A stretch of DNA of 43,718 nt from Bacteroidota bacterium (GCA_029571215.1 JAKPTE010000047.1:1-43718); one strand, 5' to 3'. Shown: positions 25,715 through 35,240, counted from the stretch's first letter. A program made the numbers and translations. The notes: generated from the sequence alone by a model not told the origin.

Positions 25715-28348
25715 ATGGAAGCAATGGATCCTGTTGAAATGGATGGTGGAAGGGAAGCACCGCGGCCTGAGGCAGAGACGGAAACCACAGGACGGGTATT
25801 GCATCTGAAAGGAATGTACAAGGACTGGTTCCTGGATTACGCTTCCTATGTAATCCTGGAACGGGCGGTTCCCAATCTATATGACGGACTCAAACCTGTT
25901 CAGCGACGGATACTTCATGCCATGAAGTTGCTGGACGACGGCCGGTACAACAAAGTGGCCAATATTATAGGTTACACCATGCAATTCCACCCCCACGGGG
26001 ATGCATCAATTGGGGAAGCTCTTGTTCAGCTCGGACAAAAAGATCTGCTGATCGACACACAGGGAAACTGGGGAAACATCCTTACCGGCGATAGCGCCGC
26101 AGCCCCGAGATACATCGAGGCCCGCCTTTCAAAATTTGCCCTTGATGTGGTATTCAATCCCAAAACCACGGAATGGAAACCTTCCTACGACGGACGCAAC
26201 AAGGAACCTGTTATCCTCCCGGTGAAATTCCCTCTTCTTCTGGCCCAGGGAGTGGAAGGAATTGCCGTGGGGCTCGCTTCCAAAATTCTCCCTCATAACC
26301 CCAATGAACTCATTGAAGCAGCCATAAGCTACCTCCGCGGGAAACCTTTCGAACTGTATCCCGACTTCCCTACCGGAGGACTTGCCGATTGTTTAAGGTA
26401 CAACGACGGAGCCAGAGGAGGTTCGGTACGCGTCAGAGCACGTATTGCAAAAACCGACAACAAAACCCTCACGATCACAGAACTTCCGTTTGGGCAGACT
26501 ACTTCATCCCTTATCGAATCTATCATCAAAGCAAACGACAAGGGGAAAATCAAAATCAGAAAAATCGATGACAACACGGCAGGAAATGTTGAAATTGTCA
26601 TCCACCTTGCTCCCGGAATCTCACCCGATAAGACGATCGATGCATTGTATGCTTTTACCGACTGTGAATCTTCTATTTCGGTCAATTGCTGTGTGGTTGA
26701 TGAAACCAGCCCCAAATTCCTTTCCGTCTCCGATTTGCTCAAAATATCGGTTGACCGTACCGTAAGCCTGCTCAAAAAAGAACTGGAAATCAGAAGAAAT
26801 GAGCTTCAGGAGGAACTCTTTATGGCCTCACTGGAGAGAATATTCATTGAGCACAAAATATACCGCAAAATCGAAGAATGCGAAACATGGGAAGCAGTAA
26901 TCGAAACCATAGCAAAAGGCCTGAAACCATTTGAAAAACAACTTTTCAGACCTGTTACAAATGACGATATCCTGAAGCTCACTGAAATCAGAATAAAAAG
27001 GATCTCAAAATACGATGTTTCGCGGGCCGAGGAATTGATGCGAAAACTCAATGAGGAACTGGCTGCCACCGAAGAAAACCTGGCCCATTTGACCGATTAC
27101 ACAATTCAGTATTTCAAGCAAATAAAGAAAAAATACGGCGACAACTGGAAGCGCCGCACCGAACTGCGCAGTTTTGACAACATCGAAGCCTCCCGCGTGG
27201 TAATTGCCAACGAAAAACTTTATGTGAACCGCGAAGAAGGCTTTATCGGTACAGGCCTCCGGAAAGATGAATACGTCTGCGACTGCAGTGATATCGACGA
27301 TATTATTGTTATCCGCCGCGACGGACATTATCTAGTAACAAAAGTGCAGGAGAAGGCTTTTGTTGGAAAGGATATACTTTATGCAGGAGTTTTTAACCGT
27401 AATGACACGCGAACCATTTATAACGTTGTTTACCGCGATGGCAAAAACGGCTATAACATGGTGAAACGTTGTGCCCTTACCGGCCTTACCCGTGACAAGG
27501 AATATACCCTCACAAAAGGTACACCCGATTCGCGCATACTTTACCTGAGCGTTAATCCGGAAGGAGAAGCCGAAGTAATACGTGTCACCCTCAACCCCAA
27601 ACCCCGTCTGCGAAATCTGATCTTTGAGTTCGACTTTTCCACCCTGGCCATTAAGGGCCGATCATCCATCGGAAACGTGCTTACCCGGCATGCCATCCAT
27701 AAAATTGTAATGAAAGAAAAAGGAGCATCAACCCTCGGTGGCACCCATATATGGTTTGATGAGGAAGTGGGAAGACTGAACACCGAAGAACGGGGACACT
27801 ATCTCGGGGAATTTTTTAACGGTGACAAAATAGTGGTTTATACCCGGAGCGGTTATTGCCACACCACCAGCTACGACCTGTCAAACCATTTCGAGGATGA
27901 TCTGATAAGGATTGAAAAATACACACCCTCAAAGGTTCTGTCGGCGGTTTATTACGATGCAGGTCAGAAATACTATTATCTGAAACGTTTTCCTGCCGAA
28001 GCCGGCGAAAAGCCTTCCCGCTTCATCGACGAGAATGAAGCTTCCTATGTGGTTTTGCTTATGGACGCTCCCCTGCCCCGCATTGAAGTAAGGTTCGGCG
28101 GAAAAGACAAATTCAGACCGCCGCTTGTGGTCAATGTGGCAGATTTTATTGGAGTAAAAAGCATCAAGGCAAAAGGAAAAAGACTTACTACTCATAAAGT
28201 AGATGAAATTACAGAACTTGAACCTTTGCCACCTCCACCCACTATGGCCCCAGAACAATCCTATCCTGCCTCAGAAAAGACTGATTCCGTTGACAACCAG
28301 GCAACAGGTATTCAAATGAGCCTTGGATTTGATGATGCATCAAAATAA
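25715..28348 (+). CDS. parC: DNA topoisomerase IV subunit A
   Basis: DNA-cleaving subunit of topoisomerase IV. The protein has 877 residues, with an acidic leader of about 35 residues. YDGLKPVQRRILHAM, HPHGDASIGEALVQL and the catalytic tyrosine in AAPRYIEARLS (Y133) are the breakage-reunion motifs. A coiled coil follows (about 340-470), then a beta-pinwheel-like C-terminal region. The tail past about residue 845 is acidic and low complexity (LEPLPPPPTMAPEQSYPASE). aroK starts 8 bases after the stop. Confidence 0.94.
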   Translation: MEAMDPVEMDGGREAPRPEAETETTGRVLHLKGMYKDWFLDYASYVILERAVPNLYDGLKPVQRRILHAMKLLDDGRYNKVANIIGYTMQFHPHGDASIGEALVQLGQKDLLIDTQGNWGNILTGDSAAAPRYIEARLSKFALDVVFNPKTTEWKPSYDGRNKEPVILPVKFPLLLAQGVEGIAVGLASKILPHNPNELIEAAISYLRGKPFELYPDFPTGGLADCLRYNDGARGGSVRVRARIAKTDNKTLTITELPFGQTTSSLIESIIKANDKGKIKIRKIDDNTAGNVEIVIHLAPGISPDKTIDALYAFTDCESSISVNCCVVDETSPKFLSVSDLLKISVDRTVSLLKKELEIRRNELQEELFMASLERIFIEHKIYRKIEECETWEAVIETIAKGLKPFEKQLFRPVTNDDILKLTEIRIKRISKYDVSRAEELMRKLNEELAATEENLAHLTDYTIQYFKQIKKKYGDNWKRRTELRSFDNIEASRVVIANEKLYVNREEGFIGTGLRKDEYVCDCSDIDDIIVIRRDGHYLVTKVQEKAFVGKDILYAGVFNRNDTRTIYNVVYRDGKNGYNMVKRCALTGLTRDKEYTLTKGTPDSRILYLSVNPEGEAEVIRVTLNPKPRLRNLIFEFDFSTLAIKGRSSIGNVLTRHAIHKIVMKEKGASTLGGTHIWFDEEVGRLNTEERGHYLGEFFNGDKIVVYTRSGYCHTTSYDLSNHFEDDLIRIEKYTPSKVLSAVYYDAGQKYYYLKRFPAEAGEKPSRFIDENEASYVVLLMDAPLPRIEVRFGGKDKFRPPLVVNVADFIGVKSIKAKGKRLTTHKVDEITELEPLPPPPTMAPEQSYPASEKTDSVDNQATGIQMSLGFDDASK

Positions 28349-28356
28349 CCAGTTTC

Positions 28357-28881
28357 ATGCGCATTTATCTCATTGGGTTCATGGGCAGCGGTAAAAGCAC
28401 AGTTGGTCAACATCTGGCTCATCAGCTGGAATGGGATTTTGCCGACACTGACAAAATCATTTCTTCTCTCTCCAGCCAGTCAATTTCTGAAATCTTTGCC
28501 TGCCAGGGAGAACAATGGTTCAGGGAAAGAGAAAGAGAAATTCTCCTGTCCCTTCGGGAATCGAATAATACTGTAATTGCTACCGGAGGCGGATTGCCCT
28601 GCTTCAAAGATAATATGGAAATCATGAACCGGACCGGCATTACCGTTTATCTCCGCCTCCCTCCTGAAATACTTACCGACCGGCTGTTGCACGGATACAG
28701 GGAAAGACCACTTCTGCAAAACAAAACACCGGAAGAGATTTCACAATATGTTGCAGAAACTTTGAGAAAAAGAGAAGCATATTACGAAAAGGCAGCTTTA
28801 ATCATTGATGCTGCTTACAAATCTGCTGAAGATGTGGCAAGGCTTATCCGGGAAGGTATCAATCTGGTTGAAAAGGATTAA
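28357..28881 (+). CDS. aroK: Shikimate kinase
   Basis: Phosphorylates shikimate to shikimate 3-phosphate in the aromatic amino-acid pathway. The protein has 174 residues. Walker A is GFMGSGKSTVG (7-17), then ADTDKII with the shikimate-binding aspartate, IATGGGLP, and RERPLLQNKTPEE in the LID. Standard length. Third gene of the parE-parC-aroK transcript. It converges on the flavodiiron gene with 39 bases between stops. Confidence 0.95.
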   Translation: MRIYLIGFMGSGKSTVGQHLAHQLEWDFADTDKIISSLSSQSISEIFACQGEQWFREREREILLSLRESNNTVIATGGGLPCFKDNMEIMNRTGITVYLRLPPEILTDRLLHGYRERPLLQNKTPEEISQYVAETLRKREAYYEKAALIIDAAYKSAEDVARLIREGINLVEKD

Positions 28882-28920
28882 CCAAATCGCCTTTATGGTA
28901 TCCGGTTATAAAAAATCGCA

Positions 28921-30153
28921 TTATTCATCCTGCTGAACAACCTTGACGGTCAGCAATGTTTCCCCGAACTTCTTTCCAAACTCATAAAAATCGTTGGCTT
29001 TGCCATTGGTGGGGAAGAACTTGGCTGCCATTCCCTCAAAAGGAACATTGAATTTCAGATTACGGAGATGACCGGTAATAAGTTTTACGGCTTCTCCGCT
29101 CCATCCGTAAGAACCAAAGGCAGCTGCCAGTTTCCCCTTGTCACGTATCGGATTGACAACAGAAAACAACCGGTAAACCGGCAACAGAGTGTTCTGGTTT
29201 ATTGTGGGAGAACCCACCAGCAATGCCTGCGACCTTACCAGTTTCTCTTCCATCTCGCCGGGAAGCATTTTTTCAATGTCAATTACCTCAACCGTAAAAT
29301 CGGATGAGGAGTCTATAATTCCACGCGCAATATGACGGGCCATTTCGCCGGTATACCCGTATGCCGAAACGTACGTGATCAGCACGTGTTTTACGCCGGA
29401 GGCAATGGTTTTAAGATATTCCTCCGACCATTGAGCCGAAAGATCAACAAACTTTTTCCAGTCTTTCCGCAGCACCGGGCCATGCCCAGGACAGATGGTC
29501 TTTATATCCAAAGGACGAATCTTTTCGATGGCCTTCAGCATAAATTTGCTGAACGGCTTCAGAATTACGTCAAAATAATACTTAAAAGCGTCATCGTACG
29601 GGCCGGTAAGATCATTGAACACTGCCTCATGACAAAAATGCGCTCCAAATGAATCGCAGGTAAAAAGAATTCCTTCTTCCTCTAGAAAGGTATACATCGA
29701 ATCAGGCCAGTGCAGATTGGGCGCTCCAATAAACCGAAGCGTGAGGTTGCCAAGGGTAAGGGTATCCCCATCCTTAACCTTCATTGATTTGAAAGGTTTA
29801 CCGGTCATTTCCTGCAGATAATTAATGGCCTGCCCACTTCCCACTACAGTTATTCCGGGCACCTTCTCCAACAAATATTTCAGACTGCCTGAATGATCCG
29901 GTTCCGTATGGTTGAGGATTACATAATCGATGGTTGTTACATCCGTCACATTGGCAATCTTTTCAAAAAAGGTTTCGTGGAAGGCATCCTTCACGGTTTC
30001 AACCAGTGCTTTCTTCTCACCATTAATCAGATAGGCGTTATAAGTAGTACCATATTGGGTTTCCATTACGATATCGAATGTAACGATATCATAATCAAGT
30101 ACACCTACCCAATGAACATGCTCACTGATTCTTAAAACTGAATGATCACTCAT
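28921..30153 (-). CDS. A-type flavoprotein (flavodiiron protein)
   Basis: Reduces O2 to water and/or NO to N2O in anaerobes; cytosolic. The protein has 410 residues from ATG 30153. An N-terminal metallo-beta-lactamase fold carries the di-iron ligands in NHTEPDHSG (H82, E84, D86, H87); a C-terminal flavodoxin fold follows (VKHVLITYVSAYGYTGEMARHIA, about residue 265 on), with SPTINQNTLLP and SYGWSGEAV at the FMN site. No rubredoxin or reductase extension, so it depends on a separate electron donor. A longer open frame reaches 30255, but it would run across the promoter at 30170-30201, so the shorter start is used. Confidence 0.95.
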   Translation of the reverse strand: MSDHSVLRISEHVHWVGVLDYDIVTFDIVMETQYGTTYNAYLINGEKKALVETVKDAFHETFFEKIANVTDVTTIDYVILNHTEPDHSGSLKYLLEKVPGITVVGSGQAINYLQEMTGKPFKSMKVKDGDTLTLGNLTLRFIGAPNLHWPDSMYTFLEEEGILFTCDSFGAHFCHEAVFNDLTGPYDDAFKYYFDVILKPFSKFMLKAIEKIRPLDIKTICPGHGPVLRKDWKKFVDLSAQWSEEYLKTIASGVKHVLITYVSAYGYTGEMARHIARGIIDSSSDFTVEVIDIEKMLPGEMEEKLVRSQALLVGSPTINQNTLLPVYRLFSVVNPIRDKGKLAAAFGSYGWSGEAVKLITGHLRNLKFNVPFEGMAAKFFPTNGKANDFYEFGKKFGETLLTVKVVQQDE

Positions 30154-30169
30154 ACCGTATTGTTTTTTA

Positions 30170-30201
30170 CAAAGGTAATAAACCGACGGTAGGTTCTCAA
30201 A
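30170..30201 (-). promoter_or_regulatory. Promoter of the flavodiiron gene
   Basis: On the minus strand TTTG (30201-30198), a 20-base spacer and TACCTTTG (30177-30170) match the Bacteroidota consensus. The start would fall about 10 bases before the ATG. Confidence 0.75.
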
Positions 30202-30239
30202 AACGGGAGTGAAGAAAAAAACTGATTCCAACATTTCAG

Positions 30240-30264
30240 CCTGTTGGCTCAGCAAACCAACAGG
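30240..30264. repeat. Inverted repeat upstream of the flavodiiron promoter
   Basis: CCTGTTGG and CCAACAGG form a perfect 8-bp inverted repeat with a 9-base gap, about 40 bases upstream of the -33 element. It could be a regulator site for the flavodiiron gene or a second terminator hairpin behind the Cys-rich gene. Confidence 0.45.
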
Positions 30265-30279
30265 TTAATAAATAAAAGA

Positions 30280-30319
30280 AAGGGGATATCAAAAAAACAA
30301 AGTTTTAAGACATCCCCTT
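30280..30319 (-). terminator. Terminator after the Cys-rich peptide gene
   Basis: On the minus strand AAGGGGAT pairs with ATCCCCTT (30319-30312 with 30287-30280), with a T-rich loop and then TTCTTTTATT. It begins 25 bases beyond the stop codon. Confidence 0.7.
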
Positions 30320-30343
30320 CTTCAAGGTCTACCACAAAAACTA

Positions 30344-30610
30344 CTACTTCTTATCTTTATCGTCGCAGCACGATCTTTTTTCGTCACAGGAAGAGGCAGA
30401 CTTTTCAGGGCAGGAAGCATCCTTTTTTTCAGCGCAGGAAGCCGCTTTCTTTTCAGATGGAGTGGCAGCTTTCGTCTCGTCAGTTGCAGGAGCTTTCTTC
30501 GGGTCTTTATCGTTTGCCTGAACCACTGAAACAACGGGGAAAGCCATCATAGATACTGCCGCTCCGGTCATAAAAACCAGCAGGGACAGAAGAACAATCA
30601 TTTTTTTCAT
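30344..30610 (-). CDS. Small exported Cys/Lys-rich peptide
   Basis: A protein of 88 residues. The N-terminal 32 residues are a signal peptide (MKKMIVLLSLLVFMTGAAVS, hydrophobic to about VVSVVQAN). The mature part is low complexity: alternating Lys, Ala, Asp and Glu with five cysteines in the last 35 residues (SCAEKKDASCPEKSASSCDE then RSCC). Spacing is C-x6-C-x6-C-x5-CC by eye, suggesting a metal-binding or redox role. No known motif is recognised. It sits upstream of the flavodiiron gene but has its own terminator. Its promoter -7 (TAGATTTG at 30649-30642) overlaps an inverted repeat. Confidence 0.7.
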   Translation of the reverse strand: MKKMIVLLSLLVFMTGAAVSMMAFPVVSVVQANDKDPKKAPATDETKAATPSEKKAASCAEKKDASCPEKSASSCDEKRSCCDDKDKK

Positions 30611-30622
30611 AGGGAGTAATTT

Positions 30623-30645
30623 TTTGTGTTCATTCCAAACACAAA
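30623..30645. promoter_or_regulatory. Candidate operator at the Cys-rich gene promoter
   Basis: TTTGTGTT-N7-AACACAAA is a perfect 8-bp inverted repeat 13 bases upstream of the ATG and overlapping the -7 element TAGATTTG (minus strand, 30649-30642). A bound dimer would block initiation. The regulator is not in the window. Confidence 0.5.
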
Positions 30646-30684
30646 TCTAATTGATTAATGCAAATCAATATGTTAAAATATGTT

Positions 30685-30706
30685 AAATATCTATAAAAAG
30701 ATATTT
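30685..30706 (-). terminator. Possible weak terminator at the end of psd
   Basis: AAATATCT and AGATATTT form a perfect 8-bp A/T-rich stem with a 6-base loop that covers two bases of the psd stop codon. It is followed on the minus strand by AACATATTTTAAC. The stem is weak and the tail is not a clean T run. Confidence 0.35.
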
Positions 30707-31376
30707 ATATATTTTTATTCTCTAATTCAGCCAGTATGGAAATTTTTCCTTTTACTTTATTCCCGGGAACTACTTTGATTTTAGCATTCAGGGGAAGAAA
30801 CACATCCACCCGTGAACCAAATTTGATAAAGCCCAGTTCTTCCCCCTGCGTAACTTCGTCTCCTTCCCGGCAGTAACAAGAAATTTTGCGGGCAACGAAT
30901 CCGGCAATCTGCCGCACCAGAATTTCAGTTCCGTCGTCCTGTCGGATGACGATGGTGTTTCGTTCGTTTTTCAGCGAAGATTTGGGATATTTTGCTACGA
31001 TATAATCGCCTGGGTGGTACCGGTAATATACAATATTCCCGCTCACAGGGAACCAGTTGATATGGACATTCCACACCGACATAAAAACAGACACCTGGAT
31101 ACGCCGGTCATGAAAATATTCATCTTCCGTAGTTTCCTCAACCACCACCACTGTTCCGTCGGCCGCTGAAACAACCTGGTTCTTTAGAAGAGTAAAAGGC
31201 CGGTCAGGTTTACGGAAAAAACGCAAGAAGAAGACGAAAATAAGAACAGCTGCCAGTGAGATGATCACCATCCAGTGCCCTGAAGGTTTAAACAGAAAGT
31301 AAGATGCCAGTATAATGATGCTGAGCAAAAAAAATACTGATAACAGGAAATATGTTCCTTCCTTGTGAATAGTCAT
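30705..31376 (-). CDS. psd: Phosphatidylserine decarboxylase-like protein
   Basis: Makes phosphatidylethanolamine by decarboxylating phosphatidylserine at the inner membrane. From ATG 31376 it is 223 residues, the short Psd type. Two membrane segments come first (about 8-28 and 35-52), then RKPDRP, SAADGTVV, VSVFMSVWNVHINWFPVSG and the self-processing site FGSRVDVFLP with S188, where the chain is cut and the pyruvoyl group forms. A longer start at ATG 31403 would overlap cdsA by 11 bases. It is last in the rsfS-ftsH-DUF2007-cdsA order, and the substrate route from CdsA to Psd fits. Confidence 0.9.
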   Translation of the reverse strand: MTIHKEGTYFLLSVFFLLSIIILASYFLFKPSGHWMVIISLAAVLIFVFFLRFFRKPDRPFTLLKNQVVSAADGTVVVVEETTEDEYFHDRRIQVSVFMSVWNVHINWFPVSGNIVYYRYHPGDYIVAKYPKSSLKNERNTIVIRQDDGTEILVRQIAGFVARKISCYCREGDEVTQGEELGFIKFGSRVDVFLPLNAKIKVVPGNKVKGKISILAELENKNI

Positions 31377-31392
31377 AAGCAGGTAAAATTTA

Positions 31393-32214
31393 TCAAAATC
31401 CATTGGACAACATATACCAGGCAAAATAAACAGGAAATGCCATGAGAGTGGAATCAAAACGATCCAGCAGGCCTCCATGGCCCGGCAGAATGGTTCCCGA
31501 ATCTTTTAATCCCAGGCTGCGTTTCAGGGTTGATTCGGTGAGATCGCCGAAGGTTCCGGCCACTCCGGTAATAGTTGCCGATATAAGCCAGATCCAGACG
31601 GCTGAAGGGAGAAAATACTGCCCGATAAGAACAGCTGCCAGGGTTGCCAGCAGAAGACCTCCGACGATTCCTTCCCAGGTTTTTTTCGGTGAAACACTTG
31701 GCCAGAGCAAATGCCGGCCCATGGTAATTCCGGCAAGATACGCTCCCGTGTCAAAACTCCACAACAGGAAAAAAAAGGCAAGAACCGGAGCAGGATCATA
31801 TCCTTCCCGGCAGGGAACAAATACCAGATAGTTCATCAGTGAAAAAGGCAGGGCAATATAGATAACCCCAAGAATGGTATTGGCTATATGATGAAACGGT
31901 TCAGAGCGCCTGGAAAAAAGCTCAGTAATAAAAACAGCCGGAAAAAGAACCAGAAGAACAAAGTAAAGATGAAGAGTAGCATGATGCGATGCATGGGCAT
32001 AGCTTACAGCAAAAAGTACCGCGCCCAAAAGCATACCCATAAGCATTTGGGGCTTGTTCCCAGCAAGGGCCATTAGTTGATAAAATTCCCGAAGGGTAAA
32101 AACAGTAATCAGCAGGAAGACCAGACCATACAACAACGAAGAAGACCAGAGAGATCCCGCGACAACCAGAACAAATAAAGCTCCTGTCAGAGTGCGTGTA
32201 AGTAAACTCTTCAC
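31393..32214 (-). CDS. cdsA: Phosphatidate cytidylyltransferase
   Basis: Makes CDP-diacylglycerol from phosphatidic acid and CTP in the inner membrane. The protein has 273 residues with about eight membrane segments. The family signature spans residues 223-254: FGDLTESTLKRSLGLKDSG then TILPGHGGLLDRFDS, with metal-binding aspartates. Length is standard. It overlaps the upstream DUF2007 gene by four bases and is followed by psd. Confidence 0.96.
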   Translation of the reverse strand: MKSLLTRTLTGALFVLVVAGSLWSSSLLYGLVFLLITVFTLREFYQLMALAGNKPQMLMGMLLGAVLFAVSYAHASHHATLHLYFVLLVLFPAVFITELFSRRSEPFHHIANTILGVIYIALPFSLMNYLVFVPCREGYDPAPVLAFFFLLWSFDTGAYLAGITMGRHLLWPSVSPKKTWEGIVGGLLLATLAAVLIGQYFLPSAVWIWLISATITGVAGTFGDLTESTLKRSLGLKDSGTILPGHGGLLDRFDSTLMAFPVYFAWYMLSNGF

Positions 32215-32432
32215 ATCGTATTGTTTGAACGGTCAAAATTATGCAAAAGATGAATTGCTTTGACAGCGAATTCGGCAGGAACGTATACCTCAATGTCACC
32301 AATAACTACATAGGCCGAATCTTTCTTGTTGATGAGTACAACCGGTATATCGTTGTCGTTCAGCATCTGCTGAAGCATGTGTGCATGAAAATCCTTGTCG
32401 GTTGTATATACCAGTGTCCAGCCCGGTTCCAT
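32211..32432 (-). CDS. DUF2007 domain protein
   Basis: A small soluble protein of 73 residues matching DUF2007 (putative signal-transducing protein family): LVYTTDKDFHAHMLQQMLNDNDIPVVLINKKDSAYVV, then GDIEVYVPAEFAVKAIHLL. The fold is PII-like in related structures as I recall; the role is unknown. It lies 12 bases after ftsH and its ATGA overlaps the cdsA start, so it is translated with cdsA. Its place between a membrane protease and a phospholipid enzyme suggests a regulatory link, which is inference. Confidence 0.85.
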   Translation of the reverse strand: MEPGWTLVYTTDKDFHAHMLQQMLNDNDIPVVLINKKDSAYVVIGDIEVYVPAEFAVKAIHLLHNFDRSNNTM

Positions 32433-32444
32433 ATTTGCGGCAGT

Positions 32445-34571
32445 CTATTGTGCGTTCCCGCCCTGCGTGGCGCCGGCATCCTTTGCCGGACCAGGATCGT
32501 GCTCACTCGTCTCTTCCGGTTTTTCTGACACGGCAGCAGGAGGGTTTTCAGCTCCTGTTTCTGCCTGGTGATTATTTTGCTGGATAAGGAGTTTTTGTTC
32601 CTCGGCGTCGGCACTTTTACGTGGGCCGAAAATCTGTTCCAGATCTTCGCTGAAAATGACTTCTTTCTCCAGGAGTAGTTCAGCCAGTTTTTTCAGTCCC
32701 TCTTTGTTTTCGTTAAGTATTTTGAGGGCTCGCCGGTATTGATCTTCAACAATCCGTTTAGCTTCTTCATCAATCAGTTCAGCGGTTTTTTCGCTATAGG
32801 GTTTGGTAAGAGAATATTCCGTTTGTCCGGTAGAATCATAGTAACTCAGATTGCCGAGTTTTTCGCTCATACCGAAATAGGCCACCATTGCATAGGCCTG
32901 TTTGGTAACGCGTTCCAGGTCATTGAGTGCACCGGTGGAAACCTTTCCGAAATTCAGTTCTTCCGAAGCTCTGCCGCCGAGGGTAGCACATAATTCATCG
33001 AGCATCTGTTCGCGGGTGGTAATCTGCCGTTCTTCCGGCACATACCATGCAGCTCCGAGGGCCCGTCCCCGTGGAATGATGGTAACCTTCATAAGCGGGC
33101 TGGCATGTTCCAGAAGCCATGAAACTGTGGCATGCCCGGCTTCATGATAGGCTATGGTTTTCTTCTCGAGAGCTGTAACAATTTTGTTCTTCCGCTCCAG
33201 ACCACCGACAATTCGGTCAACAGCATCGAGAAAATCCTGTTTTTCTACCGCCTTTTTCCCTTTTCGCGCGGCAATCAGAGCAGCTTCATTGCAAACATTG
33301 GCAATGTCGGCACCTGAAAAGCCCGGTGTCTGTTTAGCCAGAAAATCAAGGTCCACCTTGCTGTCGAGCTTGATAGGACGTAGGTGCACTTTAAAGATTT
33401 CCTTCCGTTCCTTCAGGTCGGGAAGTTCCACATGGATCTGGCGGTCAAAGCGCCCTGCCCTTAAAAGCGCCCTATCGAGAATATCAGCCCGGTTGGTGGC
33501 AGCCATTATGATTACACCCGAGTTGGTGCCGAAACCATCCATCTCGGTAAGTAATTGGTTCAACGTATTTTCACGTTCATCATTGGCTCCGAAGTTGGGA
33601 TTCCTGCCCCGCGCTCTTCCAATGGCATCAATTTCGTCGATGAACACAATGCAGGGAGCCTTTTCCTTTGCTTGACGGAAAAGGTCGCGTACACGGGAAG
33701 CACCAACCCCGACAAACATTTCCACAAATTCCGACCCCGACATGGAGAAAAAGGGCACATTGGCTTCTCCTGCCACAGCTTTTGCCAGCAAGGTCTTTCC
33801 GGTTCCGGGAGGACCAACAAGCAACACTCCTTTCGGAATTTTAGCCCCCAGATCGGTGTACTTCTTGGGATTTTTAAGAAAATCGACAATTTCCCTCACT
33901 TCGGTTTTTGCCTCGTCAAGACCTGCCACATCCTTGAAATCGATCTTTACCCCGGAATCCTTATCAAACAATATGGCCTTCGACTTGCCAACATTAAAAA
34001 TATTACCGGCACCACCCCCTCCTACCTGGCCGCTCATGCGTCGGAAAATAAACATCCAGATGGCAATGATGATGATAATCGGCAGTATCCATCCCAGAAT
34101 CTCCCGCAAAATATCTTTTGAATCATCGATTTCAATGAGGGCAGGATTCTTTACATCCTTCTGCAAATCCACCACACGATTATAGAACCCCTGAACATCA
34201 AGCGTTTTCAGAAAATAGTGCGGACCTTCTTTTGGAACAATCAGCTTTCCATTACTCTCAAGATCCTTATATTTTGGATCTTTCAGTTTATCCTGCCGGA
34301 TAAAAATATAAGCCTGTTCTTTGTATTTCTGAATAATGACCTTTTCCACATCTCCTGCCCGGAGCATTTCGTTTTCAAAGCGCTGAATCTCAACCTGCCT
34401 TGGACTTCCTCCAAAGTAACTGGTTAAAAACGGCCATACGAAAAATGCCAGCAGAATAATTGCATATACCCAATAAATACTGAACTTTGGGCGTGGAAAC
34501 TGGGGCTGTTTATTCCCGTTTTCTTTTCCGTTCGATCGGTTGTTTCTATTGTTCTCCGTATTCCCGGTCAT
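32445..34571 (-). CDS. ftsH: ATP-dependent zinc metalloprotease FtsH
   Basis: Membrane-bound AAA+ metalloprotease of 708 residues. Two membrane segments (about 33-49 and 160-176) flank a periplasmic domain. Walker A is GPPGTGKT (253-260), Walker B is [12 protein letters not shown] (309-320), the pore loop is [12 protein letters not shown], and the zinc site is HEAGH (476-480). The last 45 residues are a Q/E/P-rich tail. An N-terminal Asn/Lys-rich stretch of about 25 residues precedes the first helix. It is 12 bases after rsfS. Confidence 0.98.
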   Translation of the reverse strand: MTGNTENNRNNRSNGKENGNKQPQFPRPKFSIYWVYAIILLAFFVWPFLTSYFGGSPRQVEIQRFENEMLRAGDVEKVIIQKYKEQAYIFIRQDKLKDPKYKDLESNGKLIVPKEGPHYFLKTLDVQGFYNRVVDLQKDVKNPALIEIDDSKDILREILGWILPIIIIIAIWMFIFRRMSGQVGGGGAGNIFNVGKSKAILFDKDSGVKIDFKDVAGLDEAKTEVREIVDFLKNPKKYTDLGAKIPKGVLLVGPPGTGKTLLAKAVAGEANVPFFSMSGSEFVEMFVGVGASRVRDLFRQAKEKAPCIVFIDEIDAIGRARGRNPNFGANDERENTLNQLLTEMDGFGTNSGVIIMAATNRADILDRALLRAGRFDRQIHVELPDLKERKEIFKVHLRPIKLDSKVDLDFLAKQTPGFSGADIANVCNEAALIAARKGKKAVEKQDFLDAVDRIVGGLERKNKIVTALEKKTIAYHEAGHATVSWLLEHASPLMKVTIIPRGRALGAAWYVPEERQITTREQMLDELCATLGGRASEELNFGKVSTGALNDLERVTKQAYAMVAYFGMSEKLGNLSYYDSTGQTEYSLTKPYSEKTAELIDEEAKRIVEDQYRRALKILNENKEGLKKLAELLLEKEVIFSEDLEQIFGPRKSADAEEQKLLIQQNNHQAETGAENPPAAVSEKPEETSEHDPGPAKDAGATQGGNAQ

Positions 34572-34583
34572 GAATGCATCCTC

Positions 34584-34958
34584 TTAATAAACATCAGCCA
34601 GAGCAACAGTGTGATTATCAGACCACAACTCTTCCAACTGATAAAAATCTCTAAATTTTTTCTGAAATATATGTACTACGATTCCTTCCAGATCAACTAA
34701 AACCCACTGCAGATTTTCTAGCCCTTCAACATGATGGGAATGCATTCTCAGCTTTTCCCAGGCAAACCGCATTACCGAATCAGCAATGGCATCAACCTGT
34801 CGTGATGAATCACCATGGCAAATAATGAAAGCATCACAAACAGCACCCTCATTTTTACGCAAATCAATGATTACGATCTGCTTTCCTTTCTTTTCCTGAA
34901 TCCCGGCAATTACTGTCTGCACAATATCATCATATCCGGGAACCTTGCGTTTTGCCAT
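34584..34958 (-). CDS. rsfS: Ribosome silencing factor RsfS
   Basis: Binds ribosomal protein uL14 and blocks subunit joining when nutrients are short. The protein has 124 residues matching the RsfS/Iojap family: DDIVQTVIAGIQEKKGKQIVIIDLR, GAVCDAFIICHGDSSRQVDAIADSV, HHVEGLENLQWVLVDLEGIVVHIF, FYQLEELWSD. It is the first gene of the ftsH unit. TATTTTTG on the minus strand (35004-34997) is a perfect -7 element 39 bases before the ATG. Confidence 0.96.
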   Translation of the reverse strand: MAKRKVPGYDDIVQTVIAGIQEKKGKQIVIIDLRKNEGAVCDAFIICHGDSSRQVDAIADSVMRFAWEKLRMHSHHVEGLENLQWVLVDLEGIVVHIFQKKFRDFYQLEELWSDNHTVALADVY

Positions 34959-35240
34959 GTATATATACTCTCTGCGTTTTTTTGTTCAACACTTTACAAA
35001 AATACAATATCCTTAATGATTTATCGTATTTATCTATGTAATAATTTTCAACCTACTAACACTTTACCACCAAAAATTGTTCCAAATAGCTTGGATCAAA
35101 AAATATCATGATGTTGGCGATATAGAATTACTTCAGGTACCCTGCCATCATATAAGCCGGATGATAAAATAAAGGTGTTTGATTTTCATTTTATAAGGAA
35201 GTTTTTGGCTGATACCAGAAATCTGTTCTTTCCTGTTTTT

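Noticed and set aside
30154-30255. Longer N-terminus of the flavodiiron protein
   Set aside because: It would run through a consensus promoter at 30170-30201 and add sequence not typical of the family.
31404-31478. Longer N-terminus of Psd
   Set aside because: It lies inside cdsA and the family starts near MTIHKEG.
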